Assembly: GCA_903928045.1 (NCBI GenBank)
Contig: CAIYPH010000519.1
Span: forward strand, 1-17,831
Direction: 5' to 3'
Source of the DNA: an uncultured Rhodospirillales bacterium
Lineage (GTDB): Bacteria > Pseudomonadota > Alphaproteobacteria > Acetobacterales > Acetobacteraceae
DNA: 17,831 nt
Numbering within the stretch: the stretch's first letter is position 1; each line of letters starts with the position of its first letter. A program made the translations under genes and the position numbers. Positions 9,986 to 17,742 of this stretch are shown in pieces. The notes under the pieces are model-generated. The model worked only from the letters and a program-made list of their open reading frames with translations, did not search any database and was not told where the DNA came from.

Positions 9986-11182
9986 ATGAGCAATATGGTC
10001 TCGGCAGCCGCCCCCAGGCAGGCCGCGCTTTCAGTCCTGGTGGCCCTCAGCGTCACGCATCTGCTCAATGACATGATCCAGTCGCTGATCCCCGCGATCT
10101 ATCCGATCATCAAGACGGCCTATCACCTCGATTACGGGCAGATCGGGCTGATCACCCTGGCGTTCCAGATCTCCGCCTCGCTGCTGCAACCCGCCGTGGG
10201 CTTCTATACCGACAAACATCCCATGCCCTACTCGATGATTGTCGGGATGGGGTGCAGCCTGGTGGGACTGATCGGGCTGGCGTTTGCCAGCAGCTACCTG
10301 CTGCTGCTGATCGCCGCCGCCTGCGTCGGGCTGGGGTCCTCGATCTTCCATCCCGAGGCGACCCGCATGGCGCGCAATGCCTCGGGCGGGCGGCAGGGCC
10401 TGGCGCAGGGGATTTTCCAGGTCGGCGGCCAGGCCGGCGGGGCCCTGGGGCCGCTGCTGGCCGCCTTCATCATCGTGCCGCTGGGGCAGCGCAGCCTTGG
10501 CTGGTTCTCGATCGCCGCCCTGCTGGCGATGATGCTGATGGTCTGGATCGCCGGGCAGTACGCCGATTTCACGCCGGCGCGGAAGAAGCCGGCCGGTGGC
10601 GCCGCGGCGGCCGGCGCGGCGCCGCCGCCGGCCAAGGTGGTGATCCCCTTCATCATCCTGATCGTGCTGCTGTTCTCCAAGAACGCCTACACGGCCAGCT
10701 TCACCTCGTTCTACACGTTCTTCCTGATCGGCAAGTTCCAGGTCTCGGTGCAGACATCGCAGGTGATGCTGTTCCTGTTCCTGGCATCCTCGGCCGTGGG
10801 GGCGCTTGGCGGCGGTATCCTGGGCGATCGGATCGGCCGCACCCGCATCCTGTGGTTTTCCATCCTCGGCGCGCTGCCGTTCAGCCTGATCCTGCCCTTC
10901 GCTGACCTGTTCTGGACGGGCGTGCTGACGGTCGTGATCAACCTGATCATGGCCAGCTCCTTCGCGGCGATCATGCTCTACGCGATGGAGCTGATGCCCG
11001 GGCGGATCGGCCTGGTCGGCGGGTTCTTCTACGGCCTGACCTTCGGGCTGGGCGGAATCGCGGCGGCCCTGCTGGGCGGATTGGCCGACCAGTATGGCAT
11101 TGAGACGATGTATCGCGCCTGCGCGTTCCTGCCGGCGATCGGGCTGCTCGCCTGGTTCCTGCCGCGGCTGCGCAACGCCTAG
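9986..11182 (+). CDS. fsr: Fosmidomycin-resistance-type MFS efflux protein
   Basis: The 398-residue inner-membrane permease resembles E. coli Fsr closely in its first half: THLLNDMIQSLIPAIYPI (24-41), GLITLAFQISASLLQP (54-69), YTDKHPMPYS (74-83), GSSIFHPEA (117-125) and QGIFQVGGQAGGALGPLLAA (141-160). Fsr exports fosmidomycin and is a drug/H+ antiporter of the major facilitator superfamily. About twelve membrane segments are visible, with an Ala/Pro/Lys-rich cytoplasmic loop near 195-215. The native substrate here is unknown. The start ATG has GAGGGAG eight to nine bases before it; the frame is open further upstream but without protein-like sequence. It is transcribed alone, divergent from the DUF35 operon, and ends before a strong hairpin. 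Confidence 0.88.
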   Translation: MSNMVSAAAPRQAALSVLVALSVTHLLNDMIQSLIPAIYPIIKTAYHLDYGQIGLITLAFQISASLLQPAVGFYTDKHPMPYSMIVGMGCSLVGLIGLAFASSYLLLLIAAACVGLGSSIFHPEATRMARNASGGRQGLAQGIFQVGGQAGGALGPLLAAFIIVPLGQRSLGWFSIAALLAMMLMVWIAGQYADFTPARKKPAGGAAAAGAAPPPAKVVIPFIILIVLLFSKNAYTASFTSFYTFFLIGKFQVSVQTSQVMLFLFLASSAVGALGGGILGDRIGRTRILWFSILGALPFSLILPFADLFWTGVLTVVINLIMASSFAAIMLYAMELMPGRIGLVGGFFYGLTFGLGGIAAALLGGLADQYGIETMYRACAFLPAIGLLAWFLPRLRNA

Positions 11183-11191
11183 CGAACGCGG

Positions 11192-11222
11192 CCGGGGACG
11201 CCACGCAAGGTGGCGTCCCCGG
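11192..11222. terminator. Strong hairpin between convergent genes
   Basis: CCGGGGACGCCAC and GTGGCGTCCCCGG form a perfect 13-base stem with a five-base loop. It lies nine bases past the fsr stop and five bases before the stop of the converging binding-protein gene, so it may serve both. Neither side has a T-run, so release may need other factors. Confidence 0.7.
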
Positions 11223-11227
11223 TCAGA

Positions 11228-12709
11228 TCACGGCTGCCACTTCATGTCGGCGAGAAAGAACGCCTCGTTGGGGGTCGGCGTCCATTGCAGCTCCTTGCGG
11301 GCGGCGTAGATCGAGACGTCCTGGAACAACGGGATGGCGGGGATCTCCTCGCGCATGATCTCGAAGGCGCGGCGGTAGTATTTCAGGCGCTCGTTCTCAT
11401 CGAGCACCACACGCGCGGCGTCCACCGCGGCGTCGAACTCGGCATTGCTGAACTTCGACCAGATGCTGCCGCTGCGGAACAGCGGGAAAATCACGCCATC
11501 CGCATCCTGGCAGCCGCAGGACCAGCGGCCCTGGGCGAGGTGGCCGCTCTCCTCGGGCTGGCCCTGGCGGCGGCGCAGATAGGTCGGGAAATCGACCGAG
11601 ACGATGTCGACCTTGAGGCCGATCTCGGCCAGCATCTGCTGCACCGCCTCGTTCAGCCGGCGGTCGTAGGAGGGGGCGGTGAGGAATACCACCGTGGTGC
11701 CCTCGGCGCCGATTTCCTTGACCAGAGCGCGGGCGCGGGCGGGGTCGTGCGGCCAGAAGGGGATATCCGCGATATAGCCGAAATTGGACGATGGCAGCAC
11801 GATATCGACCTTCTTGCCGTAACCCTGCTGCAGCGCGGAGATGATGAGGTCCCGGTCGACCGCCATGGAGATCGCCTGGCGCAGGCGCTTGTCCTTGGTT
11901 GGGCCGAACTGCGCGTTCATGAACAGGTAGGCGACGCGCTCGGAGGGAACGGTCAACAGCTTGATGCCGGCCTCCGACTTCATGGTGATGGCGTCATCCG
12001 GGCTGATGCCGCGGATAATGTCGGCGCGGCCGGTGCGCAGATCGGCCATCCGTGTGGTGGCGTCCGGCACCGCGCGGAAGACGGCGGACTTGAAGGTGGG
12101 CTTGGGGCCCCAGTAATTATCGACCGCGTCGATCACGCTTTGCTGGCCACGCTGCCAGTTGCGCAGCCGGTAGGGGCCGCTGCCCATGACCTGCTGGTTG
12201 AAGGCGACGTCACCGAGTTTTTCGACATAGGCTTTCGGCACGATCGACAGCTTGGTCAGCTGCGCCAGCAGCACCGGGTAGGGGGTCTTGGTGTGCAAGG
12301 TCACCTGCGCGGGGCCGGTGACGTCGGCGGAGACGATCTGGTCGAACTGCGAGAGCTGCGGGCTTTTGAAGGCGGGGTTGATCATTCGGCGCACGCTGAA
12401 GGCGACGTCTTCCGGGGTGAGCTTGCTGCCGTCCTGGAAGAGGATGTCGCTGCGCAGGTCGAACACCAGTGTCAGCGGGTCGGTGTAGCGCCAGGCGGTG
12501 GCGACCTGGGGTACGATCTTGCCGGGGATATCGCGGGTGACGAGGTTGTCGAAGATGTTGCGATAGACCGAGGAGCTCTCGGGGTCCCACTGCACATGCG
12601 GATCCATGGTCGCGACGTCGGAGGCGAGGTCGACCGTCAGCGTGTCCTTTTGGGCCCAGGCCGGAGCCGCCAGAACCAGGCCCAGTATAGCCAAAGCAAG
12701 CTTGCGCAT
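11228..12709 (-). CDS. Family 5 (peptide/nickel-type) ABC substrate-binding protein
   Basis: The 493-residue periplasmic binding protein has a signal peptide (MRKLALAILGLVLAAPAWA, cleavage after Ala19). It also has the SBP family 5 pattern: DVATMDPH, VYRNIFDNLVTRD, KIVPQVATAW, LRSDILFQDGSKLTPEDVAFS, GSGPYRL and NYWGPKP. Relatives bind di- and oligopeptides, nickel or other small solutes for ABC importers; the ligand here is unknown. The ATG at 12709 is preferred because AGGGGG lies six bases before it; the ATG at 12715 touches this ribosome site. No permease (DppB/DppC-like) or ATPase gene is next to it, so it is an orphan or works with components elsewhere. It lies 78 bases downstream of the MFS gene on the same strand. 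Confidence 0.9.
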   Translation of the reverse strand: MRKLALAILGLVLAAPAWAQKDTLTVDLASDVATMDPHVQWDPESSSVYRNIFDNLVTRDIPGKIVPQVATAWRYTDPLTLVFDLRSDILFQDGSKLTPEDVAFSVRRMINPAFKSPQLSQFDQIVSADVTGPAQVTLHTKTPYPVLLAQLTKLSIVPKAYVEKLGDVAFNQQVMGSGPYRLRNWQRGQQSVIDAVDNYWGPKPTFKSAVFRAVPDATTRMADLRTGRADIIRGISPDDAITMKSEAGIKLLTVPSERVAYLFMNAQFGPTKDKRLRQAISMAVDRDLIISALQQGYGKKVDIVLPSSNFGYIADIPFWPHDPARARALVKEIGAEGTTVVFLTAPSYDRRLNEAVQQMLAEIGLKVDIVSVDFPTYLRRRQGQPEESGHLAQGRWSCGCQDADGVIFPLFRSGSIWSKFSNAEFDAAVDAARVVLDENERLKYYRRAFEIMREEIPAIPLFQDVSIYAARKELQWTPTPNEAFFLADMKWQP

Positions 12710-12787
12710 CTTCATCCCCCTGCATCGATCGGCGCAATCGTGCCGGGCGGCGGGAGCGAATGCAATCCGCTTCGTCGCTCGGCGGCG

Positions 12788-13969
12788 CTACAGGCGGCGC
12801 GGAATGCGGGTGGCCAGCGCGGCGGAGGCCAGCATCATGATGCCGGAGGCGACGAAAACGGAGGGCAGGGCGAAAAAAGCCAGAAGGAGGGAGCAGGTGG
12901 CGGGGGGGACGACCTGGGTGACGTCGCGGAAGCTGGCGAAGACGGTGGTCATCTCGGCGCGCTCATAGGGGTGGACGGCGCGCAGGAAGAGGAGATTGCC
13001 GGCGCCGTCGAGCGTGCCGGCGCTGAAGGCCGCGATGATGAGGAACAGCGCGCCGAGCCAGGGGTGGCCGGCCGCGATGGCGGCGGCGACGCTGAAGAGA
13101 CCGGCGCCGGCGTAGCCCGCCCGCATCAGGGCGCGCAGGCCGAAGCGCCGCCCGACCCAGCCCCAAAGCGGCACGATCCAGGTCCAGCCGGTGCCGATCG
13201 ACACGACGAGGCCGCCGGTCTCGGGGCTGAGGCCGGAGGTGACGGCGAGGATCGGCGCATAGACGAAGAACATGCTCCACCACGACGAGCGGGCGGAGGC
13301 GAGTGTCCATGCCAGCAGCAGGCGGGGCTGCGCGAAGAAGCGGGGGAGGTAGCGCAGCGGGTTGGTCGCGGCGCGCGGGGTGGCCACCGCCTGATGGTCG
13401 CTGAGGCCCAGCGCGCGGAACAGCAGGAACAGGGCAAGGGCCGCGGCGATCACGATCGCGAACGGCGCGGCGAAGGCGTAGGTCTCCTGGAGGTGAATGC
13501 CGAACCACGGGCCGAAGGTCCAGGGAGCGGCGGCGGCGAAGATGCGGGTCGGCTCGAAGTGGCGCAGCGCCTGGCGCGGGGCGTTATCGAGCAGATAGAG
13601 CTGGCTGGTGATATCGACGCAGGCGATGCCGACGGTGTTCAGCACCAGCCCCGCGGCGAAGGCGGGCAACAGATCGGTCGCGAAGAGCAGGCTGCTGATG
13701 GTGAGCGACAGGGCGCCGAGGGTGAAGACGCGGCGGCGGCCGAGCAGGCGGACGAGGAAGGGGATGCTGAACCGCCCGGCAACCGCGGCCAGCCCGGTGG
13801 CGGCGTAGAGCAGGGTGACGGCCTGGGCGGTGCCGAGCAGGCGCAGGGCGCCGAGCGGCAGGACGGTGAGCAGGGTCGCCTGGGCGACGCTCGGGAAAAA
13901 GAACAGGCCGAGGAAGGCCGCGCCCTGGCGCGGCGGCAGCCCTGCGATCATCCGTGGCAGCAGCGTCAC
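12788..13969 (-). CDS. MFS transporter
   Basis: This 393-residue polytopic membrane protein has about twelve hydrophobic segments and major-facilitator features, such as the basic loop RLLGRRRVFTLGALSL after the second segment and a GRRFGLRALMRAGY loop in the second half. The subfamily and substrate cannot be assigned. It starts at a GTG that forms a GTGA overlap with the TGA of the upstream binding-protein gene, a typical translational coupling arrangement. The open frame continues 741 bases further upstream, but that part is Arg/Pro-rich shadow of the upstream gene. Pairing with a soluble NMT1-like binding protein is unusual, since those normally serve ABC importers. Confidence 0.85.
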   Translation of the reverse strand: MTLLPRMIAGLPPRQGAAFLGLFFFPSVAQATLLTVLPLGALRLLGTAQAVTLLYAATGLAAVAGRFSIPFLVRLLGRRRVFTLGALSLTISSLLFATDLLPAFAAGLVLNTVGIACVDITSQLYLLDNAPRQALRHFEPTRIFAAAAPWTFGPWFGIHLQETYAFAAPFAIVIAAALALFLLFRALGLSDHQAVATPRAATNPLRYLPRFFAQPRLLLAWTLASARSSWWSMFFVYAPILAVTSGLSPETGGLVVSIGTGWTWIVPLWGWVGRRFGLRALMRAGYAGAGLFSVAAAIAAGHPWLGALFLIIAAFSAGTLDGAGNLLFLRAVHPYERAEMTTVFASFRDVTQVVPPATCSLLLAFFALPSVFVASGIMMLASAALATRIPRRL

Positions 13970-14874
13970 GGCCGGAGGCCTGCGATTGCGTCCTCGGCGA
14001 GGGTGTTGTCGATGATGGCATCGAATGGGATGGCGCGGTCGAGCGCGCCGCCGGAGCGCATGGCCGCCTGCAGACGGGCGAAACCCTCGGGGCGGGTGCG
14101 CGGATCGGTCGCGTAGAGCCCGAGGGCGCAATAGCGGTCGATCGCGGCGGCGAAGAGGGGGGCCGGGACGTCCGGGAAAAACGCGGCGACGGCGCGCGCG
14201 ACCTCGCTGCCGGGGGTGGCGGCGATCCAGCGCAGGACGCGGTACATCGCCCGCACCATCGCCGCCATCGCATCGCGCCGCTCCACCAGCAGGCTGCGGC
14301 GGGTGACGAGCGTGGTGTAGGCGGTCAGGCCGCGATCGGCGGCGGCATTCCACAGGTGGAAGCCCTCTTGCAGGAGCGCCTCGGCGTGGGGTTGGAAAAG
14401 CTGCACCGCATCGAGCCGGCCGGCGCGGAGCGCGGCGGCGTTCTCGGCCATGGTGGGGCCGTGCGTGCGCAAGACGCCGGCGGGGTCGGCGCCGTCGCGG
14501 CGGATGTCGTCCTGCAGGCAGAGCCAGGGTGTCGGCACCTCGGCGACCGTGCCGAGCCGCTGGCCGACCAGATCGGCCGGGCGGAAGGCGGGGCGCGGCG
14601 AGCGGCCGATGACGAAGAAGGGGTCGCGCGCCACGACGTCGCAGAAACAGATGATATCGGCGGCGGGGTCGGCGGCGTGGGCCAGCAGGACGCGCAGCGG
14701 GCCGCCCCACATGACGTCGATGCGGCCGGCCCGCAGATCCGCGGCGGTGTGCGCGGGGTCGGGCGAGGCGCGCAGGTCGACCGCCACGTTCTCGGCCGCA
14801 TAGGCGCCGATGGCGTGGGCGGCGTAGAAGGGGGTGTAGAACAGCGCCCGGAAATTCTCGGAGAGGACGATCAT
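13966..14874 (-). CDS. NMT1/THI5-like substrate-binding protein without signal peptide
   Basis: The 302-residue protein has the type II periplasmic-binding fold of the NMT1/THI5/SsuA group: an N-terminal segment FRALFYTPFYAAHAIGAY, then ADLRAGRIDVMWGGPLRVL (45-63), FFVIGRSP (86-93), DLVGQRLGTVAEVPTPW (101-117) and AALRAGRLDAVQLFQPHAEAL (147-167). Members bind sulfonates, nitrate, pyrimidine precursors or aromatic acids. There is no signal peptide: the mature-type sequence begins at residue 1 (MIVLSENFRA), so it may stay in the cytoplasm or act as an enzyme or sensor. GGGAG lies ten bases before the ATG. It is the first gene of a minus-strand unit and is coupled to an MFS permease. A wrong start (lost leader) is possible, but the 185-base upstream gap shows no hydrophobic leader in frame. 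Confidence 0.8.
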   Translation of the reverse strand: MIVLSENFRALFYTPFYAAHAIGAYAAENVAVDLRASPDPAHTAADLRAGRIDVMWGGPLRVLLAHAADPAADIICFCDVVARDPFFVIGRSPRPAFRPADLVGQRLGTVAEVPTPWLCLQDDIRRDGADPAGVLRTHGPTMAENAAALRAGRLDAVQLFQPHAEALLQEGFHLWNAAADRGLTAYTTLVTRRSLLVERRDAMAAMVRAMYRVLRWIAATPGSEVARAVAAFFPDVPAPLFAAAIDRYCALGLYATDPRTRPEGFARLQAAMRSGGALDRAIPFDAIIDNTLAEDAIAGLRP

Positions 14875-14945
14875 CGGCGCAACGCTCCCGCAGGTTGCCC
14901 CGTCAAGCGCGCCGCTGTGCCGTCGAGCATGCCCAAGGTCGCCGC

Positions 14946-14980
14946 CTCCCGTTTGCGCGGGAGTTTGGACCGTTTCGGTC
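14946..14980. other. Two adjacent small hairpins in a divergent intergenic region
   Basis: CTCCCG/CGGGAG (14946-14963, six-base loop) is followed by GACCG/CGGTC (14968-14980, three-base loop). They lie in the 185-base gap between the divergent binding-protein and GMC genes. They may be operators or leader structures; no clear promoter pair is seen beside them. Confidence 0.35.
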
Positions 14981-15059
14981 GGGGGCTCAAGCGATGGTGC
15001 GGCTGGCGAGGGGAGGGTATGATAGGTTTCGCGTGATCGTGCGAACCGGGGAGACGGGC

Positions 15060-16691
15060 TTGGAAACCTTCGACTACGTCATCGTGGGGGCTGGCTCGGC
15101 CGGCAGTATCGTGGCGAACCGCTTGAGCGAGGACCCCAACGTCACCGTCGCCGTTCTGGAAGCCGGCGGTTCGGACTGGAACCCCTTCATCCACATCCCC
15201 GCCGGCTTCATGAAGACCTTCTACGACGCCTCGGTGAACTGGAAATACGAGATGGAGGAGGGCGCCTGGACCGGCGGGCGGCGCATCTACGCCCCGCGCG
15301 GCAAGACGCTCGGCGGCTCCAGCTCGATCAACGGCCACGTCTATAACCGCGGCCAGCGGCTGGATTTCGACACCTGGGCGCAGTTCGGCAACCAGGGCTG
15401 GGGCTATGCCGACGTGCTGCCCTATTTCCGGCGCACCGAGCGGCGCATCGGGCCGGGCGACGAGACCTATCGCGGCCGCGAGGGCCAGATCCGCGTCACC
15501 GATCTCGAATGGCGCCACCCCCTCTGCGACGCCTTCATCGAGGGCTGCGTGCAGCACGGCATTCCCCGCAACCCCGACTATAACGGCGCCAAGCAGGAGG
15601 GGGTCTCCTACGTTCAGCGCACCACCTTCAACGGGCGGCGCGAAAGCACCGCGACCGCCTATCTGCGCCCGGCCATGAAACGGCCAAACCTTCGGGTGAT
15701 CACGCATGCGCATGCCTCCAGTATCATCCTCGAAGGCAAGCGCGCCGTCGGCATCCGCTACCGCCACGGCGGCAAGGGCGGCACCGACAAGGAAATTCGC
15801 GCCAGCCGCGAGGTGATCCTCTCCGGCGGCACCTACAACTCGCCCCAGCTCCTGCAACTCTCCGGCATCGGCCCGGCCGATCTGCTGCAATCCCACGGCA
15901 TCGCGCCGCGCCATATCCTGCCCGGCGTCGGCGAAAACCTGCGCGATCACTACGCGCCCCGCCTGGTGGCGCGGGTGCAGAACATCGCGACCATCAACGA
16001 AAGCTCGCGCGGCCCCAAGCTTGCCTGGGAGGTGTTGAAATACGCGGCCACCCGCAAGGGTATCCTCTCGCTCAACCCCACGCTGGTCTACTGTTTCTGG
16101 CACTCCGGCGAGAGCGCGGAAAGCTCGGACATCCAGATGACCTTCACGCCCGCGAGCTACAATGACGGCGTGCAAGGCCAGCTCGAGCGTGAACCGGGCA
16201 TGACGGTCGCCGCCTGGCAGCAGCGGCCGGAAAGCACCGGATACGTGCGCATCCGCTCCGCCAATCCCTTCGAGCAGCCGCTGATCCAGCCCAACTACCT
16301 CGCCGCCGAGCATGACCGGCGGGTGCTGCTGGCCGCGATGAAACTGGCGCGCAAGCTGCTCAGCTCCGACCCGCTGAAGCCCTATTTCGCCCGCGAGGAC
16401 GTCCCAGGCCCGCAGGTGCAAACCGACGACGAACTCCTCGCCGTCGCCAAGCAGCGCGGCACGACGACCTTCCATCCCATGGGCACCTGCAAAATGGGCC
16501 CCGCCACCAATCCCCAGGCCGTCGTCGACGATCAGCTGCGCGTCCACGGCATCGAGCGCCTGCGGGTGATCGACGCCTCGATCATGCCGACCATGCTCTC
16601 GGCCAACCTCAACGCCGCGACCATGATGATAGGCGAGAAGGGGGCGGATCTTGTGCGAGGCCGGGAGCCGCCGGCCAGCGCGGCTGCTTAG
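15060..16691 (+). CDS. GMC-family flavin oxidoreductase (choline dehydrogenase-like)
   Basis: The 543-residue enzyme is a glucose-methanol-choline oxidoreductase. It starts straight into the FAD-binding fold with FDYVIVGAGSAGS (GxGxxG at 10-15). It carries GMC signature 1 as GKTLGGSSSINGHVYNRG, signature 2 as SGGTYNSPQLLQLSGIGP, and the catalytic pair His472 (TTFHPMGTCKMG) and Asn516 (SANLNAATMMIGEKGAD). Such enzymes oxidise alcohols to aldehydes and pass electrons to the respiratory chain or O2. The alcohol is unknown, and the close BetA-like look does not prove choline. No signal peptide is present. The TTG start is chosen because GGGGAG ends six bases before it and the FAD fold begins at once; GTG at 15033 is an alternative. 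Repeat copy R4 begins about 30 bases after the stop. Confidence 0.9.
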   Translation: METFDYVIVGAGSAGSIVANRLSEDPNVTVAVLEAGGSDWNPFIHIPAGFMKTFYDASVNWKYEMEEGAWTGGRRIYAPRGKTLGGSSSINGHVYNRGQRLDFDTWAQFGNQGWGYADVLPYFRRTERRIGPGDETYRGREGQIRVTDLEWRHPLCDAFIEGCVQHGIPRNPDYNGAKQEGVSYVQRTTFNGRRESTATAYLRPAMKRPNLRVITHAHASSIILEGKRAVGIRYRHGGKGGTDKEIRASREVILSGGTYNSPQLLQLSGIGPADLLQSHGIAPRHILPGVGENLRDHYAPRLVARVQNIATINESSRGPKLAWEVLKYAATRKGILSLNPTLVYCFWHSGESAESSDIQMTFTPASYNDGVQGQLEREPGMTVAAWQQRPESTGYVRIRSANPFEQPLIQPNYLAAEHDRRVLLAAMKLARKLLSSDPLKPYFAREDVPGPQVQTDDELLAVAKQRGTTTFHPMGTCKMGPATNPQAVVDDQLRVHGIERLRVIDASIMPTMLSANLNAATMMIGEKGADLVRGREPPASAAA

Positions 16692-16721
16692 CGCGGGAGG
16701 TTGGAGCGATCTCGCTGAAGG

Positions 16722-16866
16722 ATGTTCTTTTTGTGAACAAAAAGAACCAAAAAAACTTTTTGTTCCATCCATGCCGTTGGCGTACACCCCGCGGATAGGG
16801 CGGAGCGGTACCAATCAAGCGGATAAAAGTTTTTTGCTCCTTTTTTTCAAAAAAGGAGACCTTCCT
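16722..16866 (+). repeat. Interspersed compound repeat, copy R4 (most complete)
   Basis: Hairpin A lies at 16724-16747 (arms GTTCTTTTTG/CAAAAAGAAC, TGAA loop), then CAAAAAAAC, the conserved spacer with CCGTTGGCGTAC and GCGGTACC, then AAAAGTTTTTTG and hairpin B at 16837-16858 (arms CTCCTTTTTT/AAAAAAGGAG). The CAAAAAAACTTT and AAAGTTTTTTG segments also mirror each other. An alternative stem is possible here: the right arm region GAACAAAAAG (16735-16744) can pair with CTTTTTGTTC (16756-16765). The copy lies between the GMC gene and the next plus-strand gene, and hairpin B ends 49 bases before that gene's start. Confidence 0.92.
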
Positions 16867-16907
16867 TCCCTTTTCGGAGGCACTTCGCCCTCACCAAGGA
16901 GCGCGTC

Positions 16908-17708
16908 ATGATTCAGCAGATCAAAGATTTCCGCGACGAGGTCGATGAGCTGAGCGCCCTGCTCACCGCCATGCCGGCCGCGGCCTGGACCGCTCCCAGC
17001 GGCTTCAAGAACTGGACGCCGGAGGACGTGGTGCAGCACCTGCACCACAGCGACCTCATGGCGATGGCATCGGCCGACGGCGTCGAGGCTTTCGCGACGT
17101 TTCGCGCGGAAATGGCCGCCTTGCGTGCCCGCGGCATGACCAACGTGGAAGCGACGCGTAAGTGGCTGGGCAATCCCCGCGGCAGTGAGCTGCTTGACCT
17201 CTGGCGGCGCACGGCGTTGGTGCTGTGCGACCGGCTGGCGGCACTGGCGCCGGAGACACGCATGCCCTGGGCCGGGCCCGGCATGGGGCTGCGCATGTTC
17301 GCCACCGCCCGGCAGATGGAAACCTGGTCGCACGGGCAGGCGATCTACGATCTGCTGGGCATCGAGCGGCCGGCCGCCTCGCCGCGGCTGCGCAACATCG
17401 CCGAGATCGGCGTGCGCACCTATGGCTGGACCTTCAAGAACCGCAACCAGGAACCGCCGGGCCCGCAACCCGAGGTGCGGCTGGACACACCCTTCGGCGA
17501 ACCTTGGATCTGGGCCGGCGAGGGCGGGCTGGTGACGGGAGAGGTGACGCAGTTCTGCCAGGTGGTGGCGCAAACCCGCAACGTCGCCGATACCGCGCTG
17601 CGGGTGGATGGCCCGGCGGCGCGGGAATGGATGGCGCTGGCCCAGTGCTTCGCGGGGCCGCCGGAAACGCCGCCGGCGCCTGGCACGCGCGTGCGGGCCG
17701 GGCGGTGA
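16908..17708 (+). CDS. TIGR03084-like metal-binding protein (DinB/maleylpyruvate isomerase fold)
   Basis: This 266-residue protein matches the TIGR03084 pattern and the N-terminal fold of mycothiol-dependent maleylpyruvate isomerases. It is a DinB-like four-helix bundle with likely metal ligands His44 (VVQHLHHSD), Glu138 and His142 (ARQMETWSHGQ), then a C-terminal domain with LRNIAEIGVRTYGWTF, TGEVTQFCQVVAQTRN and ALAQCFAGPP. DinB-fold enzymes often use a small thiol as cosubstrate; the reaction here is unknown. GGAG seven bases before the ATG supports the start. The gene is flanked by direct copies of the hairpin repeat (R4 and R5). The family was first described from Actinobacteria, which makes mycothiol; an alphaproteobacterium would need another thiol or none. 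Confidence 0.85.
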   Translation: MIQQIKDFRDEVDELSALLTAMPAAAWTAPSGFKNWTPEDVVQHLHHSDLMAMASADGVEAFATFRAEMAALRARGMTNVEATRKWLGNPRGSELLDLWRRTALVLCDRLAALAPETRMPWAGPGMGLRMFATARQMETWSHGQAIYDLLGIERPAASPRLRNIAEIGVRTYGWTFKNRNQEPPGPQPEVRLDTPFGEPWIWAGEGGLVTGEVTQFCQVVAQTRNVADTALRVDGPAAREWMALAQCFAGPPETPPAPGTRVRAGR

Positions 17709-17742
17709 TTGGTTGATGGGAAGACCCTGTAGGGAGGGAAGC

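Noticed and set aside
11210..14116. 968-codon plus-strand open frame
   Set aside because: It lies opposite three recognisable minus-strand genes, and its Gly/Glu/Arg/His-rich composition is what antisense reading of GC-rich codons gives.
13970..14710. Long N-terminal extension of the MFS frame
   Set aside because: The extension is Arg/Pro-rich shadow of the NMT1-like gene in another frame; the GTG at 13969 with the GTGA overlap is the better start.
14871..16814. 647-codon minus-strand open frame opposite the GMC gene
   Set aside because: GMC signatures and catalytic residues on the plus strand are complete. The minus frame begins inside repeat R4 and has no recognisable domain.
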